Shown piece after piece: positions 17,627 to 25,850 of a stretch of DNA of 64,000 nt. Numbering within the stretch: the stretch's first letter is position 1; each line of letters starts with the position of its first letter. The notes beneath the pieces are model-generated. The model saw only the letters and a program-made list of their open reading frames with translations. It was not told the DNA's origin and did no database searches. The stretch is from the NCBI RefSeq assembly GCF_026339955.1, contig NZ_JAPEPW010000002.1, positions 1,054,001-1,118,000 on the forward strand. The letters run 5' to 3'. The DNA comes from Streptomyces sp. NBC_01549. GTDB lineage: Bacteria; Actinomycetota; Actinomycetes; Streptomycetales; Streptomycetaceae. Position numbers and translations under genes: made by a program.

Positions 17627-18275
17627 ACGCCTGAGGCGCCGCGCTGTGGATGAGGTGTCCGACGGGGATCGTGACGACTCGCCCGCCGGGGACACGGCGG
17701 GCGAGTTCGGCGATGCCGTCCTGGGGCACATGGCTGCCGGGGCCGCCGGCCAGCACGAGTGTGTCGGCGGTGATCCTGCTCAGCCCCTCGAGCCACGCCG
17801 GGTCGGGCGTGTCGATCTGCCTTCTGATGGCCGACACCATGTCCCAGTCGAAGGTGAGCTCGCCGTCCGGCCTGGTCGGGGTGGTCTTCTCGCGGGGCCG
17901 TGGAACCGGTACGTCCTCCAGGACGAGCCGGCCCACCCGCTCCGGTCGCTCCTGCGCGAGCAGATAGGCCACGACCCCGCCCATGGAGTGACCGATCAGG
18001 TCCACCGTGCCGAGTCCCAGCACGTCGAGGAACCGGAGCACGTCGGCACGCATGAGTTCGAGCGAGTACTCCCCCGGCCAGTCGCTCCGTCCGTGGCCGC
18101 GCAGATCGAGGGCGTACACCCGTCGTCCGCGGACGAGGGCGGGCATCACCTCGGCCCAGTCGGTGCTGTCCTCGCCGAGCGCGTGCAACAGGACGAGCGG
18201 CGGAGCGGACTCCTGACCCCACACCTGGCAGACGAGCCGGACCCCTCCCACATCCACCGTAAGACGATCAACCAT
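17583..18275 (-). CDS. Alpha/beta fold hydrolase
   Basis: A 230-residue hydrolase. The nucleophile elbow is GHSMGG (Ser97), the oxyanion region is LLHALGEDSTDW, and the late histidine is in VGHLIHS (about residue 207). The DLRGHGRSDWPGEYS segment is typical of the epoxide hydrolase/haloperoxidase-like group. No signal peptide is seen. The 3' end overlaps the convergent GH13 gene by 44 bp. The substrate is unknown. Confidence 0.85.
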   Translation of the reverse strand: MVDRLTVDVGGVRLVCQVWGQESAPPLVLLHALGEDSTDWAEVMPALVRGRRVYALDLRGHGRSDWPGEYSLELMRADVLRFLDVLGLGTVDLIGHSMGGVVAYLLAQERPERVGRLVLEDVPVPRPREKTTPTRPDGELTFDWDMVSAIRRQIDTPDPAWLEGLSRITADTLVLAGGPGSHVPQDGIAELARRVPGGRVVTIPVGHLIHSAAPQAFTEAVCAFLDESRS

Positions 18276-18337
18276 GCGGGAGAGGATATGCGTCGGTCAT
18301 CGCCCGCCGGGCTTCGGCCTCGGACGCCCCCGGCTGC

Positions 18338-18817
18338 TCAGCCGACCGTGAGGACGATCGCGCCGGAATAGTCGCCGCCTGCCTCGATGGCCCTCTGCGT
18401 GCCGTCGACCGTCATGGTCACAGCCTTGCCGTTCGCCGCCCGCAGCGCCGCGTCGGTGGCGACGGTCAGCCTGGTCAGGTGCGAGGTGCCGGTCACGGTC
18501 CAGGTCGAGCCGCGGTTCAGCTGCACGATCACGCCATTGTTGACAGCGGGCCGGACGGTGTTGGTGACCTGGCCCAGCTCGTAGAAGTTCGAGGAGTCGA
18601 TCGTGCTGACGCGGTGCTCGGCCTTCGTGGCCGAGATGACGCCCTCCACGGTCGAGCCCTCGAAGGTGAGGACCATGTTCTTGCCCGCGCGCATGCCGTT
18701 GTAGAAGTCGCCCGCCAGCGCGATGGAGGTGAAGGTGGCGGCCCCGTCGGCCGTGTGGACCGAGGTCGGGTCGAAGGAGGCGTCGCCCAGGGTGCAGGTC
18801 AGCACGCCCGGTTTCAA
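18338..18817 (-). pseudogene. C-terminal fragment of a secreted repeat/beta-helix-like protein
   Basis: About 159 residues (TCTLGDASFDP to AIVLTVG) with Ser/Thr/Asn-rich, beta-strand-like composition resembling the end of a longer secreted protein. It begins abruptly at the junction near 18818 without signal peptide, Shine-Dalgarno site or normal start (the first possible start is TTG). The sequence immediately beyond reads as a LysR C-terminus on the other strand. I interpret it as a 5'-truncated remnant. Confidence 0.55.
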
Positions 18818-18818
18818 C

Positions 18819-19010
18819 GTGCCCGAGCGGCTCGCCCGGCGCTACGAGGGCTTCGCCCGCTGTGCCGTCGTACCGACACCGTTCCCGGACGTGCCGCTCG
18901 TGGAGGCCATGTACTGGCACCACAACCGGCACGCGGATCCCGCGCACCGGTGGCTGCGGGAGACCGTCCGCAAGGTGGGCGCGTCGCTGGACGATCCCGC
19001 GCCCACGCAG
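18819..19010 (+). pseudogene. C-terminal remnant of a LysR-family regulator
   Basis: The plus strand reads RLARRYEGFARCAVVPTP and LVEAMYWHHNRHADPAHRWL, which matches the end of the LysR substrate-binding domain (the MYWH...DPAHRWLR signature). The N-terminal HTH and most of the effector domain are missing, because the strand upstream codes for an unrelated truncated protein. The frame stays open into the SDR gene, so a translated chimera is possible. It marks a deletion or misassembly junction at about 18818. Confidence 0.65.
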
Positions 19011-19109
19011 ATCGCGGACGTGGATGCCAGCCATGGCGAACGCGCGTTTCCGGAGCTGGCCCCGGCTTCCCAGCGTGGGGAGCGAACCCCCACCCCCTTG
19101 GAGGAAGCC

Positions 19110-19865
19110 GTGAGCCGCACGCGCCTGGCCGGTCGTACCGTCGTCATCACCGGAGCCGCACAGGAGGTGGCGGCGGCGGCCCACGAGGGGGCCTCGGTCG
19201 TCGCGACGGACGTCCTCGACGAGCCCGGCGAGAAACTCGCCGCCGCCCTGCGCGCCGACGGCCTCGACGTGCGCTACCACCACCTGGACGTGTCGTCCCC
19301 GGCGGACTGGGCGGACCTGGCGAGCTCCCTGGAGGCCGTGCACGGGCTGGTCAACAACGCCGGGATCCCCATGCGCGCCCGCCTCGGCGCGGTCGAACTC
19401 GCCGACTGGAACCGGGCGTTCGCGGTGAACACCACCGGCCCGATGCTCGGCATCCAGACCCTCGCCCCGCTGATGCCCGCCGGGGCCTCGATCGTGAACG
19501 TCGGATCGGTGGCCGCTCTCACCGCCCATCACGCGATCGCGTACACGGCGAGCAAGTGGGCGCTGCGAGGCCTGTCCAAGGTGGCCGCGCCGGAACTGGC
19601 GCCGCGCGGCATCCGTACGAACCTCGTCCACCCCGGCTACATCGAGACTCCCCTGATGGCGACGGCGAACCCGGTCTTCACCCAGGCACACCTCTCGATG
19701 ACTCCACAGGGCCGCCCGGGCAGCTGCGAGGAGGTGGCGCCTCTGGTGGTCTATCTACTCTCCGACGAGTCGTCGTACGTGAACGGCGCGGAGATCACCG
19801 TGGACGGCGGCTACTCGGCGCACGGCGGGGTGAAGGCGATCACGAACGCCCTCGACCCCGTGTGA
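19110..19865 (+). CDS. Short-chain dehydrogenase/reductase with an interrupted cofactor motif
   Basis: A 251-residue SDR. The structural NNAG, the catalytic Ser in NVGSVAAL, and the Y-x3-K motif in YTASK are intact, as is the NGAEITVDGGYSAHGG C-terminus. The glycine-rich NAD(P) motif T-G-x3-G-x-G is abnormal: VVITGAAQEVAAAAHEGA lacks the usual RGxG residues, consistent with a 15-bp in-frame loss. GGAGG lies five bases before GTG 19110. Cofactor binding may be impaired. The last 26 bp overlap the convergent sigma factor gene. Confidence 0.75.
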   Translation: MSRTRLAGRTVVITGAAQEVAAAAHEGASVVATDVLDEPGEKLAAALRADGLDVRYHHLDVSSPADWADLASSLEAVHGLVNNAGIPMRARLGAVELADWNRAFAVNTTGPMLGIQTLAPLMPAGASIVNVGSVAALTAHHAIAYTASKWALRGLSKVAAPELAPRGIRTNLVHPGYIETPLMATANPVFTQAHLSMTPQGRPGSCEEVAPLVVYLLSDESSYVNGAEITVDGGYSAHGGVKAITNALDPV

Positions 19866-21147
19866 CCGCCCGGTCGACGGACGGGTCCTGCTCCGATCGG
19901 CACTCCGCGAGCCGCTTTTCCAGAAAGCGCCGCTCGGCCGCGTTCTCCACGAGCTCCAGCGCCCGACCGTACGCCTCGGCCGCCTCCGCCGGGCGTCCCA
20001 TGCGGCGCAGCAGATCCGCGCGGGTGGCGGGCAGCAGGTGGTAGCCGTCCAGCTCGCCCTCCCGCTCCAGCTCCGCGACGAGCGCCAGCCCCGCTTCCGG
20101 GCCCTCGGACATGCCCACCGCCACCGCACGGTTGAGCCGCACCACGGCGGAGGGCACGAAACGCGCCAGTTCCCCGTACAGCGCGGCGATGTCGGCCCAG
20201 TCCGTGTCCTGGGCCCTCGCGGCGGTGGTGTGGCAGGCGGCGATGGCGGCCTGGATCTGGTAGGGCCCCGGGCGGCCGCGGCGCAGGGCGGTCTCCAGGA
20301 GGGCGGCGCCCTCGTCGACGGCGGCCCTGTCCCAGGCCGTCCGGTCCTGCTCCTCCAGGGTCACCAGCTCGCCGGCCGGGTCCACCCGGGTGGCGCGCCG
20401 GGCGTCGTGCAGCAGCAGGAGGGCCAGCAGACCGAGCACCTCGGGTTCGTCGGGCATCAGGCGGGCCAGGACACGCGCGAGCCGGATGGCCTCCGCGCAG
20501 AGGTTCGTGCGCATCAGGTCGACGCCTGACGTGGCGGCGTACCCCTCGTTGAAGAGCAGGTAGACCACGCCGAGGACGCCGGTGGTGCGTTCGGGCAGCA
20601 GATGCGCGGGCGGTACGCGGTAGGGGATGCCCGCGTTGCGGATCTTCCGCTTGGCGCGCACCAGGCGCTGCGCCATCGTCGCTTCGGGCACCAGGAAGGC
20701 GCGGGCGATCTCGGGGGTGGTGAGCCCGGCGAGGGTGCGCAGGGTCAGCGCCACCCGGGCCTCGATGGGGAGCGCCGGGTGGCAGCAGGTGAAGATCAGG
20801 CGCAGCCGGTCGTCCCGGACGCCGCTGTCGTCGCCGTCGTACTCGGGGTCGTAGGGCCCCTCGTCCCGCGCCAACACCGCCACCTCCCGCAGCTTCTGAG
20901 CGCCCACCGCCTCCCGGCGCAGTACGTCCAGGGCCCGGTGGCGCGCGGTCGTGGTCAGCCAGGCGCCGGGGCGGCTCGGCACTCCGTCGCGCCGCCACCG
21001 GTCCAGGGCCTGGGCGAAGGCGTCCTGCGCGCACTCCTCGGCGAGGTCCCAGTCGCCGGTCACCCGGATCAGGGTGGCGACGACCTGGCCCCATTCCTCG
21101 TGGAAGGCGGCGGCGACCGCCGCCTCCACGTCGCCGATGCCGTTCAC
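19840..21147 (-). CDS. ECF42-group RNA polymerase sigma factor with C-terminal extension
   Basis: A 435-residue extracytoplasmic-function sigma factor. Region 2 contains DWDLAEECAQDAFAQALDRW and region 4 contains LTTPEIARAFLVPEATMAQR. A roughly 200-residue C-terminal TPR-like extension follows (from about residue 190). This architecture next to YCII (DGPF-motif) genes defines ECF42. It has no obvious anti-sigma partner; the extension is thought to regulate activity. The GTG start overlaps the stop of the upstream YCII gene by four bases. Confidence 0.92.
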   Translation of the reverse strand: MNGIGDVEAAVAAAFHEEWGQVVATLIRVTGDWDLAEECAQDAFAQALDRWRRDGVPSRPGAWLTTTARHRALDVLRREAVGAQKLREVAVLARDEGPYDPEYDGDDSGVRDDRLRLIFTCCHPALPIEARVALTLRTLAGLTTPEIARAFLVPEATMAQRLVRAKRKIRNAGIPYRVPPAHLLPERTTGVLGVVYLLFNEGYAATSGVDLMRTNLCAEAIRLARVLARLMPDEPEVLGLLALLLLHDARRATRVDPAGELVTLEEQDRTAWDRAAVDEGAALLETALRRGRPGPYQIQAAIAACHTTAARAQDTDWADIAALYGELARFVPSAVVRLNRAVAVGMSEGPEAGLALVAELEREGELDGYHLLPATRADLLRRMGRPAEAAEAYGRALELVENAAERRFLEKRLAECRSEQDPSVDRAVTRGRGRS

Positions 21148-21485
21148 TCCCAGACCGGCCGCACCTCGACCGAGCCGCCGGCCAGCGCCGCCGGATGCCG
21201 GGACGCGAGCGAGATGGCCTCGTCGAGGTCGGCGACCTCGATGATGTCGATGCCGGCCACGTACTCCTTGGACTCCACGAACGGCCCGTCGCTGAGCAGG
21301 ACTTCGTCGCCCTGGACGCGGACGGTGGTGGCGTCGGTGGACGGCCGCAGGCGCGCGCCGCCCTTGACGATGTCGCGGCTTCGGACCTCGTCGATGTACG
21401 AGGTGAAGCGGGGGTCGTCGGCGATCTCCTCGGGGCTCAGCTCCTCGCCGCCGACGGGGGTGCAGATGAACAGGACGTACTTCAT
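21144..21485 (-). CDS. YCII-related (DGPF) protein
   Basis: A 113-residue YCII-domain protein starting MKYVLFICTPVGGEEL. It contains the signature LLSDGPFVESKEYVAGIDII, whose DGPF sequence names the family. It lies between a YCII-SnoaL fusion and an ECF42 sigma gene, overlapping each by four bases. The function is unknown; a role in signal input or output of ECF42 has been suggested for the family. Confidence 0.9.
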   Translation of the reverse strand: MKYVLFICTPVGGEELSPEEIADDPRFTSYIDEVRSRDIVKGGARLRPSTDATTVRVQGDEVLLSDGPFVESKEYVAGIDIIEVADLDEAISLASRHPAALAGGSVEVRPVWE

Positions 21486-22219
21486 GACCGGCCCTCCTCG
21501 ATGCCCGCGTCGAACGCGACCGACGCGTGCTCGTGGGCGATCAGCCAACGGTCTCCCACCGCACGGTAGCCGGTCGTCACGCGCGCCGTGCTGTCCAGCG
21601 GCTCGCCCGTGGTGAACGTGCCCCGGATCCGGACGAGTCCGTGGCTGAAGGCGACGCTCTCGTCGACGCGGAGACGGAAGGCGAGCACCTCGCGGCGTAC
21701 GGGCCCGGTCACGGTGGAGTAGAACCACTCCTGGGCCTTGCGGAGGGCGTCGATTCCGCCTTCCTCCAGGCCGCTCATGGGGTGGAAGACCTCCGTGTCC
21801 GGCGTGTGGCAGGCCAGCCTCCGGTCGATGTCCCGCTCACGGAAGGCCGCCGTCAGCTCGTCGTCGAGTCGGCGGATCTCCCCGTCGGCGTCCTCGTCCT
21901 CCCAGAACGCGCGCACCTCCATGGCCCCCACGGATGCCACGGGGTGCTTGGCGGCCGCCTCGACGGCCTCTTCCATACTGTCGCACTCGAGGATGTCGTA
22001 TCCGGCGACGTACTCCTTCGTCTCCGCGAACGGCCCGTCGGTGCGCAGCACCTCGCCGCCGCGGACCCGCACGGTGACGGCGTCGGCGGGATCGCTGAGG
22101 CGGTGGCCGTGCAGCCGCACGCCCCGTTCGGCGCCGAGCTCTTCGACCCACGGTTCCACGGGCGCCATGTCCGACGCGTCGGCGGTGTCGTCGCCGCAGA
22201 CCAGCAGCATGTATTTCAT
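21482..22219 (-). CDS. YCII (DGPF) domain fused to a SnoaL/NTF2-like domain
   Basis: A 245-residue two-domain protein. Residues 1-110 form a YCII domain (MKYMLLVCGDD, LRTDGPFAETKEY). Residues about 115-240 form an NTF2/SnoaL-like fold (RLDDELTAAFRERDIDR, FHPMSGLEEGG, WLIAHEHASVAF). It is the first gene of the ECF42 operon, with GGGAGGAACC before the ATG and a 4-bp overlap with the next YCII gene. The fusion joins two domain types usually found as separate ECF42 neighbours. Confidence 0.88.
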   Translation of the reverse strand: MKYMLLVCGDDTADASDMAPVEPWVEELGAERGVRLHGHRLSDPADAVTVRVRGGEVLRTDGPFAETKEYVAGYDILECDSMEEAVEAAAKHPVASVGAMEVRAFWEDEDADGEIRRLDDELTAAFRERDIDRRLACHTPDTEVFHPMSGLEEGGIDALRKAQEWFYSTVTGPVRREVLAFRLRVDESVAFSHGLVRIRGTFTTGEPLDSTARVTTGYRAVGDRWLIAHEHASVAFDAGIEEGRS

Positions 22220-22340
22220 GGTTCCTCCCGGTGCTCATGAACTTCCTACACCCCACCGACGAACGGGGCCGCGCCGAATCGACACCCTGGACGCACGAAG
22301 AGGTCGGGGCCCGGGCCCGGCCTCTTCGTGAGGATCCGCG

Positions 22341-22838
22341 CTACGCGGTCGCCGTCCGCACCGACGGCTCACCCGTGGCGCCGACCTCCGCTCGGGCGGT
22401 GTTCTTGCGCACCAGCAGCCGGGGGGCCAGTGCGCCGAGCAGGGAGGCGCAGCCGCAGATCACCACGCCGAGGGCCATGCCGTGGCCGAGCGCGGTCTGC
22501 GCCGCGGCCCTGGCGCTGTCGCTGCCCGCGTCCACGACGGCGAGAGGGCCCGCGGCGGCCTCCATGCCGGCGTCCGCGCCGTTGAGCTTGCCCAGCAGGG
22601 CGGAGGAGGCGGCGCTCATCGCGATGGTGCTGATGACGGCGGGGCCCAGGCCCTGGCCGAACTCGCGGACGAGGCTGGTGGCGCCGCTGGCCATGCCGGT
22701 CATGTGGATCGGTACGGCGTTCACGGCGGCCGAGGTCAGTGAGGAGACGACGCAGATGAAGCCGATGCCCAGCAGCAGCACCGGGCCGATGAAGGCGGCG
22801 AGGGAGGTCGTGGTGATGGGGAGCGCGGCGATCGCGCC
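22341..22838 (-). pseudogene. C-terminal remnant of an MFS drug-efflux transporter
   Basis: About 165 residues with membrane helices (GPVLLLGIGFICVVSSLTSA, then GMASGATSLVREFGQGLGPA, then a last helix) match the end of a DHA2/EmrB-type major facilitator. The first ten or so helices are absent. Immediately upstream, near 22838, the sequence changes to a cytochrome P450 in a different frame. It is almost certainly non-functional. Confidence 0.7.
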
Positions 22839-23235
22839 TGGAGGTCTTCGAGCAGTTCCGCCGTCAACTCCTCGATCCGGGGCCGCAGTTCCTCGGCCCG
22901 CCGCGCGGTGAACGCCTTGCTCACCAGCGACCGCAGCCGCCGGTGGTCCTCGCCGTCCGCGGTCGTCATCCCGCGTACGGTCGCGAAGGTCGCGAGCGGC
23001 CACCCGGGCGCTATCCGCCCCTCCCGCAACTCGGTGAAGTGCTCGGCGCCCTTGGCGACTTCGGGATGCCCGAGGAACTCCTTCAACGCCTCGTGCCCGA
23101 GCACCGCCATCCCCTCCACCTCACCGGGCAGTACCACCGCCGCGACGGCGTTCCGCTCCAGCAGCCGCGCGTTGTCGGCGTGCGGACAGCCGCCGGCCGG
23201 GTCCATGCGGTGCGGTGCGACGGGAGAGGTGTCCA
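22839..23235 (-). pseudogene. N-terminal remnant of a cytochrome P450
   Basis: GTG 23235 with GAAGGAGA upstream opens a normal P450 N-terminus: MDPAGGCPHADNARL, the PGWPLATFATVRGMTTADG region, and the helix C motif with EDHRRLRSLVSKAFT. After about 130 residues, near EELTAELLEDLQA, it runs into the MFS remnant out of frame. The I-helix and the heme-binding Cys region are missing, so no catalysis is possible. Confidence 0.75.
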
Positions 23236-23395
23236 CCGGAGGTCTCCTTCGGGGGCGGGGAGTCGGGCGTACGCGCTGCGAGCCGTTACGACGAAGGATT
23301 CTGCCCGCTCGACCGCGGTGTCCGACAGCGATGACGTACACGCCGATCCGCGGTTCTTCTCCCCGATCCGTCTCCGTGCACGGTTGGATGGTTCC

Positions 23396-24226
23396 ATGAC
23401 CGACGAGCACGAGCGGATGATGCGGGCCAACCAGGCCAACTGGGACGCGCGGACCCCCGTCCATCTCGCCAGCCGGTTCTACGGGCTGAGCGAGAAGCTC
23501 GACCCGGCCCGCTGGTTCGCGGCCTTCGAGTGGGAGGACCTCGGCGAGCTGGCCGACCGTGATGTGCTCCACCTCCAGTGTCACCTCGGCACCGAGACGA
23601 TCGCCTTCGCCCAGCGCGGCGCGCGGGCCGTCGGACTGGACATCTCCGGGGCGTCCGTGGTGGCCGCGGCCGACATCGCGGCACGGGCGGGCGCCGACGT
23701 GACCTACGTATGGGCCAATGTGTACGACGCCGTCGAGGCCCTGGACGGGCGGCGGTTCGACGTGGTCTACACCGGCAAGGGCTCCCTGTGCTATCTGCCC
23801 GACCTGGACCGCTGGGCCGCCGTCATCGCTCGACTGCTGCGGCCGGGCGGGCGGTTGTACATCGCCGAGTTCCATCCGCTGCTCAACGCGCTGGGTCCCA
23901 AGCCCGGCGAGGGAGAGGGCACCGAACTGCTGCTGCGCCACGACTACCTGGGCGGCCGGGACGCCGTGCACCGGAACGCGACCTACACGTACACCGACGG
24001 CCCGGCCGTCGAGGGCGCGACCGACAGTTACGAGTGGATGCACGGAATGGACGAGGTCGTCAACGCGTTGACGCAGGCAGGGCTCGGTATCCGCCGGCTT
24101 CGGGAGAGCGCCGAACTTCCCTGGCCGCGCTGGCCGCAAATGGTCCGAGCGCCGTCCGGCTGGTGGCGTCTACCGGAGGGCGAGCCACGCATTCCGCTGC
24201 TGTACGGCCTCCTGGCGAGCCGCTGA
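23396..24226 (+). CDS. Class I SAM-dependent methyltransferase
   Basis: A 276-residue methyltransferase. Motif I is degenerate (VLHLQCHLGTETIAFA) as in a common actinobacterial group, followed by GLDISGASV and the LLRPGGRLYIAEFHPL post-motif. The N-terminal NQANWDARTPVH element is typical of this group. No strong Shine-Dalgarno site precedes ATG 23396, though TTGGAT six bases earlier could be a leaderless -10. The substrate is unknown. Confidence 0.85.
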   Translation: MTDEHERMMRANQANWDARTPVHLASRFYGLSEKLDPARWFAAFEWEDLGELADRDVLHLQCHLGTETIAFAQRGARAVGLDISGASVVAAADIAARAGADVTYVWANVYDAVEALDGRRFDVVYTGKGSLCYLPDLDRWAAVIARLLRPGGRLYIAEFHPLLNALGPKPGEGEGTELLLRHDYLGGRDAVHRNATYTYTDGPAVEGATDSYEWMHGMDEVVNALTQAGLGIRRLRESAELPWPRWPQMVRAPSGWWRLPEGEPRIPLLYGLLASR

Positions 24227-24510
24227 GAGACAGATCACAGCCGATTCGGCTCAAGCCGTGGTATGCTTTGGTCGGCACTTGCGTACGCCCCGTCTCGGGC
24301 GCCGGTGCTGATTCTCCTTCTTTCGCTGACGCGTCCGTCATGTTCTGACCGGGCGACCAGCTTCTTCGCATCACCTCCTGAGCACGGTCACCCGTAGCTC
24401 CTTCAGGTGATCTTCCCCGCCGCACGGACGCGTGAGCACGCCGCCTCCCCCGGCACATCCCCTCCCTTCCTCATGACCTCATGAATCCGTCCTCGAAAGG
24501 ACCCCCTCTC
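24227..24510 (+). promoter_or_regulatory. Long pyrimidine-rich leader of the rho-like gene
   Basis: This 284-bp gap has TATGCT (24262-24267), the best -10 candidate, followed by about 240 nt that are rich in C and U and poor in G in places. Such leaders could bind Rho and allow autogenous termination, as with rho leaders in other bacteria. I see no conserved riboswitch. A short frame starting at 24263 does not have a Shine-Dalgarno site. Confidence 0.35.
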
Positions 24511-25653
24511 ATGACCACCACACTGGAACACCCTCCTGTACAGAAGCAGCTCCCGGCCCACGCCACCGGTGTCCTGGACATCGCGCACAACGGGCAGGGG
24601 TACCTGCGCGCCGCCGAGAGCTGCCTGCCCACGCCGACCGACGTCCAGGTCTCCGCCGCGCTGATCCGCCGTCACGGCCTGCGCAAGGGCGACACCGTCG
24701 AAGGCGTATGCGGCGGACCCCGCGCTCTTGCCGAGGTCGAGCGGATCAACGGCCGCACCCCCGAAGAGCTGCGCCGCCGCCCGCACTTCCGCGATCTCAC
24801 CCCGCTGCACCCCCGCGACCGGCTCCGCCTGGAGCACCCGGCGAGCGGCATGGCCGGACGCGTCGTCGACCTGGTCTCGCCCGTCGGCAAGGGCCAGCGC
24901 GGCCTGATCGTCGCCCCGCCCAAGACCGGCAAGACGGTGCTGCTCCAGCAGCTGGCCGCCGCCGTCGCGGGCAACCACCCCGAGTGCCGTCTGATCGTGC
25001 TGCTGCTCGACGAGCGGCCCGAAGAGGTCACCGACATGCGGCGCTCCGTCCGCGGCGAGGTCTATGCCTCGACCTTCGACAAGACGCCGAAGCAGCACAT
25101 CGCCCTCGCCGAGCTCGTCGTCGAGCGTGCCAAGCGGCTCGTCGAACAGGGCGAGGACGTCGTCATCCTGATGGACTCGCTCACCCGGCTGTGCCGGGCC
25201 CACAACAACGCGGCCGCCTCCGGTGGCCGCACCCTCAGCGGCGGTGTCGACGCCGCCGCGGTGCACGGCCCCAAGCGGTTCTTCGGAGCCGCGCGCCTCG
25301 CCGAGGAGGGCGGCTCGCTCACCATCCTCGCCACCGCCCTGGTGGAGACCGGCTCCCGCGCCGACGACTACTTCTTCGAGGAGCTCAAGAGCACCGGCAA
25401 CATGGAGCTCCGCCTCGACCGGACCCTCGCCTCACGGCGCCTGTTCCCGGCCGTGGACATCATCCCGTCCGGCACCCGCCGAGAGGAACTGCTCCTGCCC
25501 GGGGCCGAGTTGACGACCGTACGCGGCCTGCGACGCGCCCTGCAGACCCGGGACGGCCAGGCCGCCCTGGAGACCCTCCTGGAGCGGCTGCGCGCCACCC
25601 CGGACAACGCGGCCTTCCTGCGTCAGGTCCAGCCGACCCTGCCCACCGCCTGA
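24511..25653 (+). CDS. rho: Transcription termination factor Rho, short form
   Basis: A 380-residue Rho protein. The S1-like RNA-binding domain contains GVLDIAHNGQGYLRAAESCL (residues about 20-40), Walker A is PPKTGKT (about 137-143), and Walker B is VVILMDSLTRL. The Q-loop (LSGGVDAAAVHGPKRFF) and R-loop (ALVETGSRADD) segments are present. The main Streptomyces Rho is near 670-700 residues with a long basic N-terminal insertion, which is absent here, so this is probably a paralogue. ATG 24511 has AAAGGA nine bases upstream. Confidence 0.9.
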   Translation: MTTTLEHPPVQKQLPAHATGVLDIAHNGQGYLRAAESCLPTPTDVQVSAALIRRHGLRKGDTVEGVCGGPRALAEVERINGRTPEELRRRPHFRDLTPLHPRDRLRLEHPASGMAGRVVDLVSPVGKGQRGLIVAPPKTGKTVLLQQLAAAVAGNHPECRLIVLLLDERPEEVTDMRRSVRGEVYASTFDKTPKQHIALAELVVERAKRLVEQGEDVVILMDSLTRLCRAHNNAAASGGRTLSGGVDAAAVHGPKRFFGAARLAEEGGSLTILATALVETGSRADDYFFEELKSTGNMELRLDRTLASRRLFPAVDIIPSGTRREELLLPGAELTTVRGLRRALQTRDGQAALETLLERLRATPDNAAFLRQVQPTLPTA

Positions 25654-25837
25654 CCCCCACTCCGGATCCACCGCGCCGCCGGCCCTCGGCCCACCTCCAC
25701 CGCACCGGGCCCCGGCCGCCTCCACCGCACGGGACCTCGGCCTCGGACCAACCGCCCCGGACCTCCGCGCGTGCGGCATCCGGGTACTGCATCCCCTCGC
25801 TCGGGCCTGGCACCCCGGCGCACGGCGACTCCGTTCC

Positions 25838-25850
25838 TACGTTTTCGGTA
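25838..25850 (+). promoter_or_regulatory. Leaderless promoter -10 of the carboxypeptidase gene
   Basis: TACGTT (25838-25843) ends six bases before ATG 25850 without any Shine-Dalgarno site, so the transcript probably starts at the ATG. The 196-bp gap after rho contains imperfect CTCCACCGCAC repeats and nothing else recognisable. Confidence 0.5.

Noticed and set aside
19076..19094. Hairpin GTGGGG...CCCCAC before the SDR gene as a terminator
   Set aside because: Only six base pairs, adjacent to a ribosome site, and chance dyads of this size are common here.
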